NCBI GenBank assembly: GCA_031772625.1
Contig: CM062819.1
Location: forward strand, 828,661,503-828,725,502
DNA from: Pinus tabuliformis
Lineage: Eukaryota; Streptophyta; Pinopsida; Pinales; Pinaceae
DNA length: 64,000 bases
Direction: 5' to 3'
The notes under the pieces are model-generated. The model had not been told where the DNA came from, made no database searches, and worked only from the letters and a program-made list of their open reading frames with translations. A program made the position numbers and the translations under genes. How positions within the stretch are numbered: the stretch's first letter is position 1; every line of letters starts with the position of its first letter. Positions 24,641 through 34,866 of the stretch are shown one piece after another.

Positions 24641-27600
24641 TCTCTCCCCCTCGACCAAACAATTCAGCAATATGCCACCGGGGTCTTTCCAATATAGTGC
24701 AGATTTGATGATGCAAAATTTAGCAGCCTTTAACTTCAATGTCCTAGCTTTGTTTCGAGGCATCCCGGGAGGTGAAGACAAATTTTGAAGCACATATACA
24801 ATATCAGCATACCAAGGAGAGGAAATAAAGATATCAGATACCTGTAGCGCTGAATTTTCTTCATCTTCGTCGGACAAGGCAGCAATCAAATTAATGTCTA
24901 GGACATGGAGATTTGTTTCAGCCATCAATTTAGCAAGACCTTGGCCCTTGATCAACTTGGTAGGCTTAATTTCCACATCATACTCCAATAGTGCAGCAAT
25001 CCATTTACCCCGTTTTCCTTCCGGTTCCGCTTGTACCAAAACATCTTTAACAACTGCGTTAGGAACATATGCCAAAATGTGGGAATTCAGTATGTACACA
25101 CGGAAATCTTTCAAAGTTTTTACCAGCGCCAATGCTTGTTTTTCAATGATATTATACTTCAGCGCTCCGTCCCTTATAATACAACTGAAAAAAGCAATGG
25201 GCTTCTCAAATCCATCTCTCTTTTGCATCAGCACAGCTGCCAATGTATGCTCAGAAGCAAATGAAAATAAAATAAAATCTTGTGTATAATCCGGGCTGAT
25301 TAGAGTTGGGGCTGAAGATAAAATTAACTTTACCAAATTGAAAGACTTTACCGCCTCTTCGGTCCATTTGAGTTGGCTGTCCTTTTTAAGCATGTTAGTG
25401 ATTTCTCTAAGGTGTTCGGCAAGATTCAGAATAAAGCGACGCAGAAAATTCAACTTGCCATTAAAGGACTGAATCTCTTTCTTGTTTCGGGGCTGCTCTA
25501 ATTGCTGAATAGCTTCCACACGTGCAGGATCTATACGAATGCCATCTTTGGAAATGATGTGGCCCAACAACTTGCCTTCACTCATGGCGAAAAGACTCTT
25601 CTTTGGATTCAATGAGATACCATATTTTCTGCACTTTTGAAACACCATTGTTAAATGATACAAATGTTCTTCATCAGATTTAGAAAACACAGTTAAATCA
25701 TCAAGATAAACGACCAAAAAGACATCCTTCTCATTAGCAAAGGCCATGTCCATCGCCCGCTGAAAGGTGGCACCTGCATTTTTCAATCCAAATGGCATCT
25801 TGGCATAATGAAATGTTCCCCATGGAGTAGTGAATGCAGTCTTGTTGCGGTCATCCTCATGCACCAAAATCTGATTATACCCGGAATAACCATCAAGTAG
25901 CGACATCCTTGATGCCCCAACTACCCGCTGCAATATATGATCCATCTTGGGCAGCGGATAATTGTCCTTTAGCGACACATTATTCAGATTTCTAAAGTCT
26001 ATACACAAGCGGATCTCACCGGTCTTCTTTCTCACGGGCACCAAGTTGGAAATCCAATCAGAAAATCTGATTGGCACTATAATTCCAGATTTGTACAACC
26101 GGTTAACTTCCTTCTCGATCAATGGCAGCAACTTAGGATTAATTCTTCTCAACTTTTGTCGGAAAGGCTTTTGATTTTGCTTTATGGGAATGGTATGCTG
26201 AATGATACTTGTGTCATAAGTTTTCAAATCTGAACAATCCCATGCAAAAACATTAGAAAACGAAGACAACAATCTGATATATTCTTTCTTTACCTTTGGC
26301 GACAATGCTTTCGATAGTTTCACCATCTTCGGATTTTCAGCTGTTCCAAGATTCACTTCTTCGACACCTTCTTCCGTTGGCCTCAAGGTCGGTTTGCGGG
26401 CCACATCATCTTGATCGAATAGCTCTTCCAAAGGAATTAATCCTTTAGGAATGAAATTGTCTTTAAGCTGCAATACATCCATTTGATTTACTTCCTCAGG
26501 TTCTGCGTCTATGGAGATGTCTTTGAACTCACCTTCAACTTGCAGAAAATCCTTGATTTCTTCATCATCTTGGAAAACTTGCCAACATCTTTGATTGTCT
26601 GGGACTGTAGGACGGTGCTTCACATAAATCTCAAACTTATTGCTGGAATTCATGGGGATTTTTAGATTACTTGCTGCCTTAGCCAATGCATCTGCAACAC
26701 CATTTTGGATACGAGGCACACATGTCAAAGTATGTTCAGAAAACAGCTTCCAGATATCTAGGACAGCATTTCGATATGCTCGCATACGAGGATGCTTGGC
26801 CTGAAACTCACCTTTCACTTGCTTTATAACCAACTCGGAGTCGCCATATACTGCTATCTTCTTTGCCTTCAACTTCCGAAGGATTTTCAGGCCAACAATG
26901 AGAGCCTCATATTTCGCCTCATTGTTTGAACAATCGAATGCCAATTTGTAAGAACATACTCGTACCTTACTTGGGACTTTGTTTCGGACAGAAAATGGAC
27001 TTTGAATCCACACACCTATACCAACACCATCGCTGCCCACAGCGCCATCAAAATCCATGGTCCAAAGACCATCCTCATCGTCTTCTAAATGCTGAAATTG
27101 TGATGTCTCTGCATTTTCTGTTTGCTGCCCTTTCATTTCAGCTGTTGGCTCCATGACAGCGGACCTTTCTTCACTTTCTTTTCTCAAAATTTCTCTAAAA
27201 TTTTCTGTAATGTCTGGTATATCTTCTGCTTGAACCAACTGACTATCTATCTCATTAAAATTATCAGCAAACAAAACAAACGATTCCAAATCTGTATGTA
27301 CATAATTTACAGGATGATTCACTAGCTTTTCCTTACTAGTGATCATGTATTTCATCTTTTGCTCCCTATATAACTTCCTCATCTGACCAAAGACCGGGAT
27401 TGTAGCATAAGAAAAATCAAGCTGAAGTGTACCTTTGAGCTTGGCTCCCCAAGATCTCGAAAGCAACATGCCGAACCGCGGAGGAATATCCGCCACCACC
27501 ACATCCATCAAAACATTCTTTGCTGGGATTTGATCTAGGCTCACCACCAAGTCCTTGATCAAACCAATACATTTCACCCGGCTGGAATCAAACGAATACA

Positions 27601-29686
27601 AATCATGATACTTCCTTGTGATGTCTAGTCCCAGCTTTTCCATAATTGCTTTCGGCATCAAATTATGCGAAGCTCCCGAGTCAAACATGGCATTATGTAA
27701 AACATACTCATGCAATCGCAAACTGATATAGAATGGAGGAACATCACTTTCGGGAGACTCACCATTTAAAGCAGGCCCAAAAATCAATTCCGACTGATCA
27801 TCTTCTACATTCACTGTGTCTAGCATTGGATCAAAATTCAGCATCTTGGAGATTTGGCCTCGGTAAGTGCTGTTCTTCATGATTTCCGTCAAAGGAATGG
27901 ACACTTTCAACTTTGAAATTTCATTCTCCAAACTGAAAGCTGAAACCTTCTCACCTTCTTTGGCCGGAACTTCTCTTCTTTCAACTTTATCTCTCGGTGT
28001 GCTTGATGGCTGATCTATCTTGCTTGCTGATGATGATTGACTTGCTGAAGGATCAATTATGTCTTTTCCTTTTGTCTGTGGGGAAGCTGAATCATTCTTT
28101 GTTGAAGTATCTTTCCTTTTCTGAATGGGATTTATGGGAACAGCTCGGTTTCTTAATTGCCTCTGCTGAGCAGACAAAGCATTGAGATATCCTCTTTGGT
28201 ATTCCTCCGATTCTTCCTCAAGTACTGCCTCATTTGATAAGATATAATGCTCATCCTGATGTATGACTGAATTTCTCACAAATTCTTCTTCTTCTGTAAT
28301 ATAGGTAGGCAGATCATCAAGAGTGAAAAAGTGAATTTCCTCTCCCACCGTATCACCTTCATCCTCGGATTCTTGGCTAACAAAATTCTGCTGAAAAGGA
28401 GGTTTAATTTGCTGCTGAACTGTTGCCTCTTGTGCTCTTGTTTCACGCTGTTTGATTCTATATTGCAGCTGCTGTGGACCTCGGAAATTAGGATTATGGA
28501 TCTGAGGTTCCGGCTTGCTAAGATGAGTATGTTCAAGTGCTCTTTCAATCTTTTCAACCTTGCGGAGGAGCTGATCTGATGTAGAAGCTTCTTCTTTGAT
28601 TGTGACTCGCTTTTCCATCTTCATCCTCGCTCTTTTATCATTCAAATTCGCTTCAACACTAACAGCAATTTTCTGCATATCCTCCAATGTAGGCGGATCT
28701 CTATCTCGCAATGAATAAGCCATCTCCGGATCAAAGCCATCCGGGAATTTGAGGAGCGCTGATTTTCTTGACGGTCTCAAATCATCGGGAATAGCATTGT
28801 AAACTGTATTAAATCTGATAATGTAATCTTGAACGGACTCACCATGATTACGCTTGAGGTTGTTGTATTTGGCATTAATCTGAAGCGGATCCTTTCTGAT
28901 TTCCCATCGATCTAAAAACTGCCTTTGAAGTGCCTCTAAGGTAGCAATGCTCCGGGCTGTCAAACCTCTGAACCACTTTCTTACTTCGCCATCAAATGTT
29001 TGTACAAACAAACGCATAGTTACATCCTCTTCATCTATCTCATATAGATCAAAGAAAGTCGTCATTTTGTCTATATGTTGCTGAGCAGAGATACTCTGTG
29101 GAGTGCCATCAAACATGGGAATTTTACTCTGATAATCGGCTGGCATATCATGCAGATTTTGGGGAAGAGCAAGAGGAGCAAATCGGGCAGCCATTGCTTT
29201 AGGTAGATTGGGTCTAGGAGTAGCAGGTGGAGTAAGTGTAGCTGTAGTATGAGGAGTATGAGGAGGAGAAGTGGTATGGGATGTAGAGGGCGAACCAACT
29301 GTAGATTCTGGATAAGTGATTATAGGAGAAACAGAAATAAAAGGAGGATTGGACTGCTCATGTGCCGTGATAGTGGATCCGATATGAACAGATATAGTTT
29401 CAACGAACTCAGCAAGATTTGTAGCGTGAATATCTGACTGAAGAGATCTTAGGATGAAATTGTCAACCAATTTATTGTGTCTCTCAATTTCAAGGGCAGC
29501 TGCAAAATCAGGGTTGGGAACTAGAAAATCAAGTGCACTTTCAGATTTAGTTTTGAACAAGGACAACTCAAAACTCTCGTCAAAATCAATGTCTTCAAGA
29601 TACTCAAAAACAGCTGGACATGAATGAGATTTGAATATATGACCAGAATCTGAAGCCAGTTTGGATATCAAGGAACAAATAGCCAA
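24554..29686 (-). CDS. Ty3/Gypsy gag-protease-RNase H-RT polyprotein, no integrase
   Basis: A 1710-codon frame without internal stops. The first ATG is at residue 165 (base 29194); the stretch before it is open but has no ATG. Gag about 185-355; protease about 660-745 (DSGAS 669-673); an extra RNase H about 875-1005; RT about 1180-1350 with YLDD 1327-1330; the RT-linked RNase H about 1460-1600 is degenerate. The frame enters an integrase-type zinc-binding start (LKLKAAKFCIIKSALYWKD) and then runs into the LTR, so the integrase core is absent. The extra RNase H resembles the second RNase H of plant Tat-type elements, but sits before RT. Its catalytic Glu appears to be Lys (residue 925, NNEAKYEAL), while Asp 878/880, 949 and 999 remain. 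No gag CCHC knuckle is seen. Confidence 0.88.
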   Translation of the reverse strand: MAICSLISKLASDSGHIFKSHSCPAVFEYLEDIDFDESFELSLFKTKSESALDFLVPNPDFAAALEIERHNKLVDNFILRSLQSDIHATNLAEFVETISVHIGSTITAHEQSNPPFISVSPIITYPESTVGSPSTSHTTSPPHTPHTTATLTPPATPRPNLPKAMAARFAPLALPQNLHDMPADYQSKIPMFDGTPQSISAQQHIDKMTTFFDLYEIDEEDVTMRLFVQTFDGEVRKWFRGLTARSIATLEALQRQFLDRWEIRKDPLQINAKYNNLKRNHGESVQDYIIRFNTVYNAIPDDLRPSRKSALLKFPDGFDPEMAYSLRDRDPPTLEDMQKIAVSVEANLNDKRARMKMEKRVTIKEEASTSDQLLRKVEKIERALEHTHLSKPEPQIHNPNFRGPQQLQYRIKQRETRAQEATVQQQIKPPFQQNFVSQESEDEGDTVGEEIHFFTLDDLPTYITEEEEFVRNSVIHQDEHYILSNEAVLEEESEEYQRGYLNALSAQQRQLRNRAVPINPIQKRKDTSTKNDSASPQTKGKDIIDPSASQSSSASKIDQPSSTPRDKVERREVPAKEGEKVSAFSLENEISKLKVSIPLTEIMKNSTYRGQISKMLNFDPMLDTVNVEDDQSELIFGPALNGESPESDVPPFYISLRLHEYVLHNAMFDSGASHNLMPKAIMEKLGLDITRKYHDLYSFDSSRVKCIGLIKDLVVSLDQIPAKNVLMDVVVADIPPRFGMLLSRSWGAKLKGTLQLDFSYATIPVFGQMRKLYREQKMKYMITSKEKLVNHPVNYVHTDLESFVLFADNFNEIDSQLVQAEDIPDITENFREILRKESEERSAVMEPTAEMKGQQTENAETSQFQHLEDDEDGLWTMDFDGAVGSDGVGIGVWIQSPFSVRNKVPSKVRVCSYKLAFDCSNNEAKYEALIVGLKILRKLKAKKIAVYGDSELVIKQVKGEFQAKHPRMRAYRNAVLDIWKLFSEHTLTCVPRIQNGVADALAKAASNLKIPMNSSNKFEIYVKHRPTVPDNQRCWQVFQDDEEIKDFLQVEGEFKDISIDAEPEEVNQMDVLQLKDNFIPKGLIPLEELFDQDDVARKPTLRPTEEGVEEVNLGTAENPKMVKLSKALSPKVKKEYIRLLSSFSNVFAWDCSDLKTYDTSIIQHTIPIKQNQKPFRQKLRRINPKLLPLIEKEVNRLYKSGIIVPIRFSDWISNLVPVRKKTGEIRLCIDFRNLNNVSLKDNYPLPKMDHILQRVVGASRMSLLDGYSGYNQILVHEDDRNKTAFTTPWGTFHYAKMPFGLKNAGATFQRAMDMAFANEKDVFLVVYLDDLTVFSKSDEEHLYHLTMVFQKCRKYGISLNPKKSLFAMSEGKLLGHIISKDGIRIDPARVEAIQQLEQPRNKKEIQSFNGKLNFLRRFILNLAEHLREITNMLKKDSQLKWTEEAVKSFNLVKLILSSAPTLISPDYTQDFILFSFASEHTLAAVLMQKRDGFEKPIAFFSCIIRDGALKYNIIEKQALALVKTLKDFRVYILNSHILAYVPNAVVKDVLVQAEPEGKRGKWIAALLEYDVEIKPTKLIKGQGLAKLMAETNLHVLDINLIAALSDEDEENSALQVSDIFISSPWYADIVYVLQNLSSPPGMPRNKARTLKLKAAKFCIIKSALYWKDPGGILLNCLVEGERVLRAGGEQRASIVQILTEILIKTCSSDP

Positions 29687-29917
29687 TCAGCCTGTGAAAA
29701 CTCTTAACTAATCATCCAAAAGTTCAGAGTTTGCAAATATACTGGGGTGAGATGCAAATGAAGTGTTACATTCACTAGCTCACGGAGGTCGACTGAAGCA
29801 GCGTTTATCTACTTGCGCTGATGCAAAGCAAGAGCGTTTTCGAAGGCTACCTGGCGTATCTTCAGACTCCGTCTAAGACTTATGAAATAAACACATCAAT
29901 CAGCAAACAATTTGTTC

Positions 29918-29935
29918 TCCCCAGTATGGTCGCCA
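29918..29935 (-). other. Primer-binding site of composite Gypsy
   Basis: On the minus strand TGGCGACCATACTGGGGA begins three bases beyond the LTR ending at 29939. It resembles the sites of Tat/Ogre-type elements. This fixes 29939-30636 as a 5' LTR for the minus-strand gag-pol. Confidence 0.65.
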
Positions 29936-29938
29936 ATA

Positions 29939-30636
29939 TGTTAGCGCTTGAAATTTCACCTTAGGCTAAGAAAGGTAAACTCCAAGGCAACATCAAACCA
30001 CTTAGCCTCGTAGCTAGCCCTACGGGGCAGGAGAGGGCTCTCTCCGGTCTATCTCGGTAGAGATCTTCAACGGGCGAGATAACCAATAAAGAACACTGAT
30101 TTTAGGCTAGTAAACTGATAAAAGGTTTGATTTGAGATTTTTAGGATTATGGTGGAAAATCGGGAAAAGGCAATTTTGGGTGTGGGGATTGGACACAGTT
30201 TTTGCAGGGGGTTCTTTGGGGCAAGGTAGGAGACTGTATTGATGCCTTTGAATTAAGTGAATGGATAGGAATGACCGGTGAGGAGCTAAAGAGAGCAAGA
30301 AACCTTCAAGAGTTCTCTTTAGACAGATGAAAACATAAATATTAAGCAAACTTAAAAGCAGAGCATGACAATCATGAATTCTACTTTAACACTTCATTTG
30401 CCTAATTTGCAGAAGGAAAAGTAAGAAGATGATTCACATAACAAACTTACAAGTACAAAGAGAAACACACCATCAATACATGTAACCACAGGAATCCCAA
30501 AAAGGACTGCAAAACCCTGGTCTTTCTTCCTTTGCCAAAATTGCAGAGATACAATGAGTAATACAATAGAGCTTTCTCCCTCAAGAGGCCAACCATGAAA
30601 ATGACCAAGAAAGTACATAATATAGGCAATCTAACA
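29939..30636 (-). repeat. Inner LTR, 698 bp, minus (5' LTR of gag-pol)
   Basis: On the minus strand it runs TGTTAGATTGCC to GCGCTAACA. It has the same length as 31986-32683 and differs from it at only a handful of sites noticed by eye, mostly near the U5 end. Its U3 terminus abuts plus-strand interior sequence exactly at 30636/30637. Confidence 0.9.
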
Positions 30637-30650
30637 TCTCTCCACATCAG

Positions 30651-31217
30651 GTGGAAGGGGCCTCGCTTCCTACAGCAGCACAGGTATCAGAGAGGGGCAA
30701 GCAGCCCATGATTGAGGAGGGACCGTCAGGTGATCCAGATATCGACATCATTGATCTTGACATCCATTCTCCTAGCACGGAGCTTCACGAGATCATTCAA
30801 CAAAAGGAGACTGAGAACTGCTTGTTGCAGCAAAAGTTAGAGATGGCACAATGGACAACTACATATTTGGAGCAGCGCAACAAGCAATTGGAAGATGAGC
30901 ACACTCTTGATGAGTTGCGGAGGATTCATGAGGACCGCAACTTAGCTCGCAAGAGACCCGGTGATTTGGTACCCGTTGAGCGAGAGGCTATGCTTCTCCG
31001 GGTCAATGCTCATTTGGAGAGGTTGCTGGCCAAGGCCAACCAAGATAAGGACCTGCTCCGGAACATGAAGAACCACTATTGGGTCCGAATGCACGTATGC
31101 AAGGCAAGAATGAAGGTGCTCCAAAGACGGTTGGCCAAAACACTAAAACGAAGGAAAAGGCCCGATCCCCTCCACATCTTGGCTGAGGCTTCCTTGAAGG
31201 AGCATGATGCTAAATGA
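30651..31217 (+). CDS. Coiled-coil ORF of the Gypsy element, unknown function
   Basis: A 188-codon open frame whose first ATG is at 30708 (about 169 residues). The frame is open further upstream into the LTR, so the true start may have been lost. It begins with an acidic segment (GDPDIDIIDLDI). A long heptad-like helix rich in Glu, Gln, Leu and Lys follows, for example LLQQKLEMAQ and LEQRNKQLEDEHTLDELRR. It ends in a basic segment (LQRRLAKTLKRRKR). No enzyme motif is seen. By position, between pol and the 3' LTR in the plus-oriented half, it is an accessory third ORF. It could have a structural or nucleic-acid-binding role, but that is not demonstrable here. Confidence 0.5.
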   Translation: MEGASLPTAAQVSERGKQPMIEEGPSGDPDIDIIDLDIHSPSTELHEIIQQKETENCLLQQKLEMAQWTTTYLEQRNKQLEDEHTLDELRRIHEDRNLARKRPGDLVPVEREAMLLRVNAHLERLLAKANQDKDLLRNMKNHYWVRMHVCKARMKVLQRRLAKTLKRRKRPDPLHILAEASLKEHDAK

Positions 31218-31970
31218 CTTAACTCCAGCACAAATTTCAAAAAATTTTGAGCATTTTTGGTCACTTGTGAATTTTTGGGCAAAAAACAGGTTTTCTCCAC
31301 CAACACGTCGCGCACCGCGCGCGACCCTTTCGATGGGCAACTCCTTTTCAGGAAAAATCAGTATTTTTGGATTTGTCATGCAAAGATACACTTGCTCAGC
31401 AATTGCCAAGAAATTTCACCAAGTTTTGGGCCTCCAGAAAGTAAAAAAAAAAAAAAAAAGCAAAAAAATGACTTTCTGCCACCTTTTTGACACACAGGAA
31501 GCAATCTTGGGAGATTGCAATTTTGGAGGGGCAAATGGCCACCAAATTCAGAAATTCCACTTGGGTTGGAAAGTAGACATCCAGACCTTTCCAACAAGCC
31601 CACTTTTACCTCATTTGGACACCTGGAAGTGCCTCAAAAGCAGCTCCAAAGGCGCGTGACGCGTTTAGGATCAAGGCGCGACGTGTTGGGCAATTTTCAC
31701 ATAAATTCACCTACAGCTCAGCAAAACGCAGTTTTGACTGGATTTGACTTTTTGGAGTAGATTTTCATCCTCCTTGATGTAAATGATGTAATTTTATGAT
31801 ATTTTGACACTTATTTATCTCTTCAAGAAGATTCATTCATGAGATAGGCAAAAATTTAATGAATGAATTGGTTTCCTAGCTTATAGAGGCAAGTTGTTTT
31901 GACTGCCTAGTTTTCAGTGCTCAGTTTAGAATTGGTTGAAACAGCTCCTAGGATAGTGAGCTCGACCCCT
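31218..31970 (+). other. 3' untranslated region of the Gypsy element
   Basis: No convincing protein. It contains a perfect 7-bp stem hairpin, GTCGCGC-ACCGC-GCGCGAC (31307-31325), and a second CpG cluster near 31650-31685 in otherwise AT-rich DNA. A poly(A) run lies at about 31443-31458. Confidence 0.5.
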
Positions 31971-31985
31971 AGAGGCAAGGAAAGA
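31971..31985 (+). other. Polypurine tract
   Basis: AGAGGCAAGGAAAGA directly precedes the TGTTAG start of the LTR at 31986, the position of a plus-strand primer for a plus-oriented element. Confidence 0.65.
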
Positions 31986-32683
31986 TGTTAGATTGCCTAT
32001 ATTATGTACTTTCTTGGTCATTTTCATGGTTGGACTCTTGAGGGAGAAAGCTCTATTGTATTACTCATTGTATCTCTGCAATTTTGGCAAAGGAAGAAAG
32101 ACCAGGGTTTTGCAGTCCTTTTTGGGATTCCTGTGGTTACATGTATTGATGGTGTGTTTCTCTTTGTACTTGTAAGTTTGTTATGTGAATCATCTTCTTA
32201 CTTTTCCTTCTGCAAATTAGGCAAATGAAGTGTTAAAGTAGAATTCATGATTGTCATGCTCTGCTTTTAAGTTTGCTTAATATTTATGTTTTCATCTATC
32301 TAAAGAGAACTCTTGAAGGTTTCTTGCTCTCTTTAGCTCCTCACCGGTCATTCCTATCCATTCACTTAATTCAAAGGCATCAATACAGTCTCCTACCTTG
32401 CCCCAAAGAACCCCCTGCAAAAACTGTGTCCAATCCCCACACCCAAAATTGCCTTTTCCCGATTTTCCACCAAAATCCTAAAAATCTCAAATCAAACCTT
32501 TTATCAGTTTACTAGCCTAAAATCAGTGTTCTTTATTGGTTATCTCGCCCGTTGAAGATCTCTACCGAGATAGACCGGAGAGAGCCCTCTCCTGCCCCGT
32601 AGGGCTAGCTACGAGGCTAAGTGGTTTGATGTTGCCTTGGAGTTTACCTTTCTCAGCCAGAGGTGAAATTTCAAGCGCTAACA
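31986..32683 (+). repeat. Right LTR, 698 bp, plus (3' LTR)
   Basis: TGTTAGATTGCC to GCGCTAACA, followed by GGTGT. It is a near-identical inverted copy of 29939-30636, consistent with both being made in one reverse-transcription cycle. Confidence 0.9.
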
Positions 32684-32994
32684 GGTGTTAAAGTCTCGAA
32701 GGAATGTTAAGAAAGTTGAAAAGATGGATTTATCATATCATAAATATATGATGCCCCTCCATCCTCCCCCTATCTCTCCCCTTGCCACTTCCTCTCCTGC
32801 CCGCCTCCCTTCTTTTATTTCCCTTCCCCCCTCCCCTTCCTCATTGCACTCCCCTTCTCATTGATAGAGATCAGGAGCATGGTGGGAAATTAATAGAGGA
32901 TGGTAGAGTTATGATGGAGTACTCATGGGATCTCGATTAGAGCAATCTCCTCGCTCATATATGCATCACCTCTCGGTCAGGCATCAATTATAAA
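32684..32994. other. Flank resumed after composite insertion
   Basis: This begins with the GGTGT duplication. It holds a pyrimidine-rich stretch (about 32755-32860) with no element end. In one frame the LINE-side sequence before 23992 reads on into this flank without an early stop, suggesting they were once adjacent. Confidence 0.4.
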
Positions 32995-33894
32995 TTGCAA
33001 AATGGTATGTGGAATTTGTATGTTTTAAGGTTTAAGTGTGGGACGGTGGCCTCTGCAAAAGCCTGGTGGCTACAGCCAAAGCTATTGATTATTAGTTCCT
33101 GGGTCATGAAGGTAGGGCTTTGTGTTGTGAAAAGTCGACATCAGGGTCTAAAGGTCTACCTGTTTGAGGTTTTAAAGGAAAGCAATGAAATTCTGAGTAT
33201 AATTGAGTGGTCGCGGGCGCTAGAAGGTCTAGCCATTGGAAGGTCTGAGTGTTTTCACGCATATTGGATTTGGGAAACTAGGTGGGTTCTTTATTCTCTC
33301 CTGAAGTGGGAGGAGAATTGGAGTTGGAGTGAGGTAGGGAGGCGCATACCATCCAAGGAACAGGGCAGTCTACGGAGGATTAGCGTGGGTGCTTGGCTGC
33401 GGGAGAACAAGGAAAACAGTGACAATTACTAGAACCTAATAAAAAGTGAAGTTTTGGAAGCCAGCATGCAGGGTACAAACGACAGTTCTTGGTCGGGCAT
33501 GTGGGAAAGCCACAGGACGAGGTCTGGAGGGCCGATGACTGGTTTCTCGGGGCAGGGTGGTAGAAACAGACCTTCCTGTATTACTTGTGTACAAGACCAT
33601 TGGGACCTGTGAGAGGCCCTGACCAAACTCCAATGTAGCATGCACCAGCAAATGCATGAGAACATGATTATGCAGGAAAGGGAGCTCGAGAAATGGGAAC
33701 GCATCAGGTAATTGGAGGACGAGGTGGATGCACTGCACCATCAACTGGAAAATATGAAGATCAAAGTGGAAACCATGGAGGAAGGCATGGAGGAAAACAT
33801 GGAGGGTGTGACAGATCATGAGAATTCCAAAGACTCAGAAGATGCTTCTCCTGGCCTAGATCTAAACCAGGAGAAGCATCATGATGAACTGTAA
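32995..33894 (+). pseudogene. Broken ORF with C-terminal coiled coil, unknown
   Basis: One frame is coding-like throughout, interrupted by stops at about 33430, 33609 and 33709. The first ATG is at 33007. The N-terminal part is Trp-rich (WKWEENWSW-like text near 33305-33330, SLLKWEENWSWSEVGRRIPS). The C-terminal part is an acidic Met/Glu-rich coiled coil (LEDEVDALHHQLENMKIKVE) ending in an acidic tail. No family was recognised. By location it may be the remainder of the LINE or of another retroelement. It is not a functional gene as it stands. Confidence 0.45.
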
Positions 33895-34863
33895 ATGTAT
33901 ATACCTTTTATCTCAACCAGTCCCTTCATGTAGAGGTAATACCATATCCTTTTGGCAATGGTTTTATTTGTGCAATGCAAACAATTGCATCACTTAGCAC
34001 ACTCTACAATAAGATCTCTACTAATAGAAATAAAAAACAAATTATAACAATCACCAACAATTCACTCTCTTACGTTAAGTTAATCCTATATGTTTACAAA
34101 AGGTCATCTCTTCACCACAAGTCTCTTCTTGTATATGCAATAATATCTTCGTTTGACAAAGGATTTATTTTCACAATGAAAACAATTACATCATTTAACA
34201 CACTTTACGACAAGCTTTCTACAAATAGGAATCAAAAACAAATTCTAACAATCACTTACAACAATATACTTTTGCCAACAATTCACTCTCTTATGTTAAG
34301 TCAATCCTATGTGTGTACAAAATATCAGCCCTTAAGGTTCTCTCATGTTCATGGGCCCTCTTAGGAGTGAGTTAAGCCCATACTGGCTCTAATATCATGA
34401 AATAAAATGCAGGAGTAGACATATATTCTTCACACACAAAAAACTTATTTAACCAACACTATTACATATAACTTTACTTCAAACTTTGGCTTAAGATAAG
34501 CATGCTTTCTTAACCAAACTAACAATTAGTTGAGAAAATATCTCAACTACACACCATGTCTAGGAGTTAATTGGTTAGATAGAATCTCTCATGTCCAACT
34601 GCATCTAACAACCTCATAAAGTCTTGGAATCAAACCACTTATGTAGAGTTTGTCTCTACCTCACAATGTTTATACATCAATAAACACGATCGTATGATAT
34701 GATGAAGAATCACTCATTAAACAATAAGACAAGTAGGAGTTAATAACTTCAACACAAGGGCCCACAATGCTACTGTATCTTTTCTTATTGAGTCACTTTC
34801 AACCTTCAACTCTTGTTTTTTATTTTGATGTTGGTTTTGAGGTTTTATTTTATGAAACACATA

Positions 34864-34866
<3 letters not shown>

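Larger units (their letters stand above)
23992..32683. mobile_element. Composite Ty3/Gypsy insertion with inverted LTR arrangement
   Basis: The left end reads TGTTAGCGC and the right end GCGCTAACA, so both outer ends are the U5 end of the same LTR family. GGTGT flanks both (23987-23991 and 32684-32688). Order from left: LTR (minus), gag-pol frame (minus), LTR (minus, 29939-30636), coiled-coil ORF and 3' untranslated sequence (plus), LTR (plus, 31986-32683). The two 698-bp LTRs are nearly identical and face each other, whereas the left LTR is clearly different in its middle. If the minus part were an ordinary insertion, TCTCT at 30637 should equal GGTGT; it does not. The unit is best read as one integration of a rearranged cDNA. 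Confidence 0.7.

Noticed and set aside
24894-29437. Plus-strand ORFs opposite the Gypsy polyprotein
   Set aside because: Antisense shadows of the intact minus frame.
23992-30636. Ordinary minus-strand Gypsy insertion with a separate solo LTR to its right
   Set aside because: Flanking 5-mers GGTGT and TCTCT do not match, while GGTGT recurs exactly after 32683. The left LTR also differs from the 29939 LTR far more than that LTR differs from 31986.
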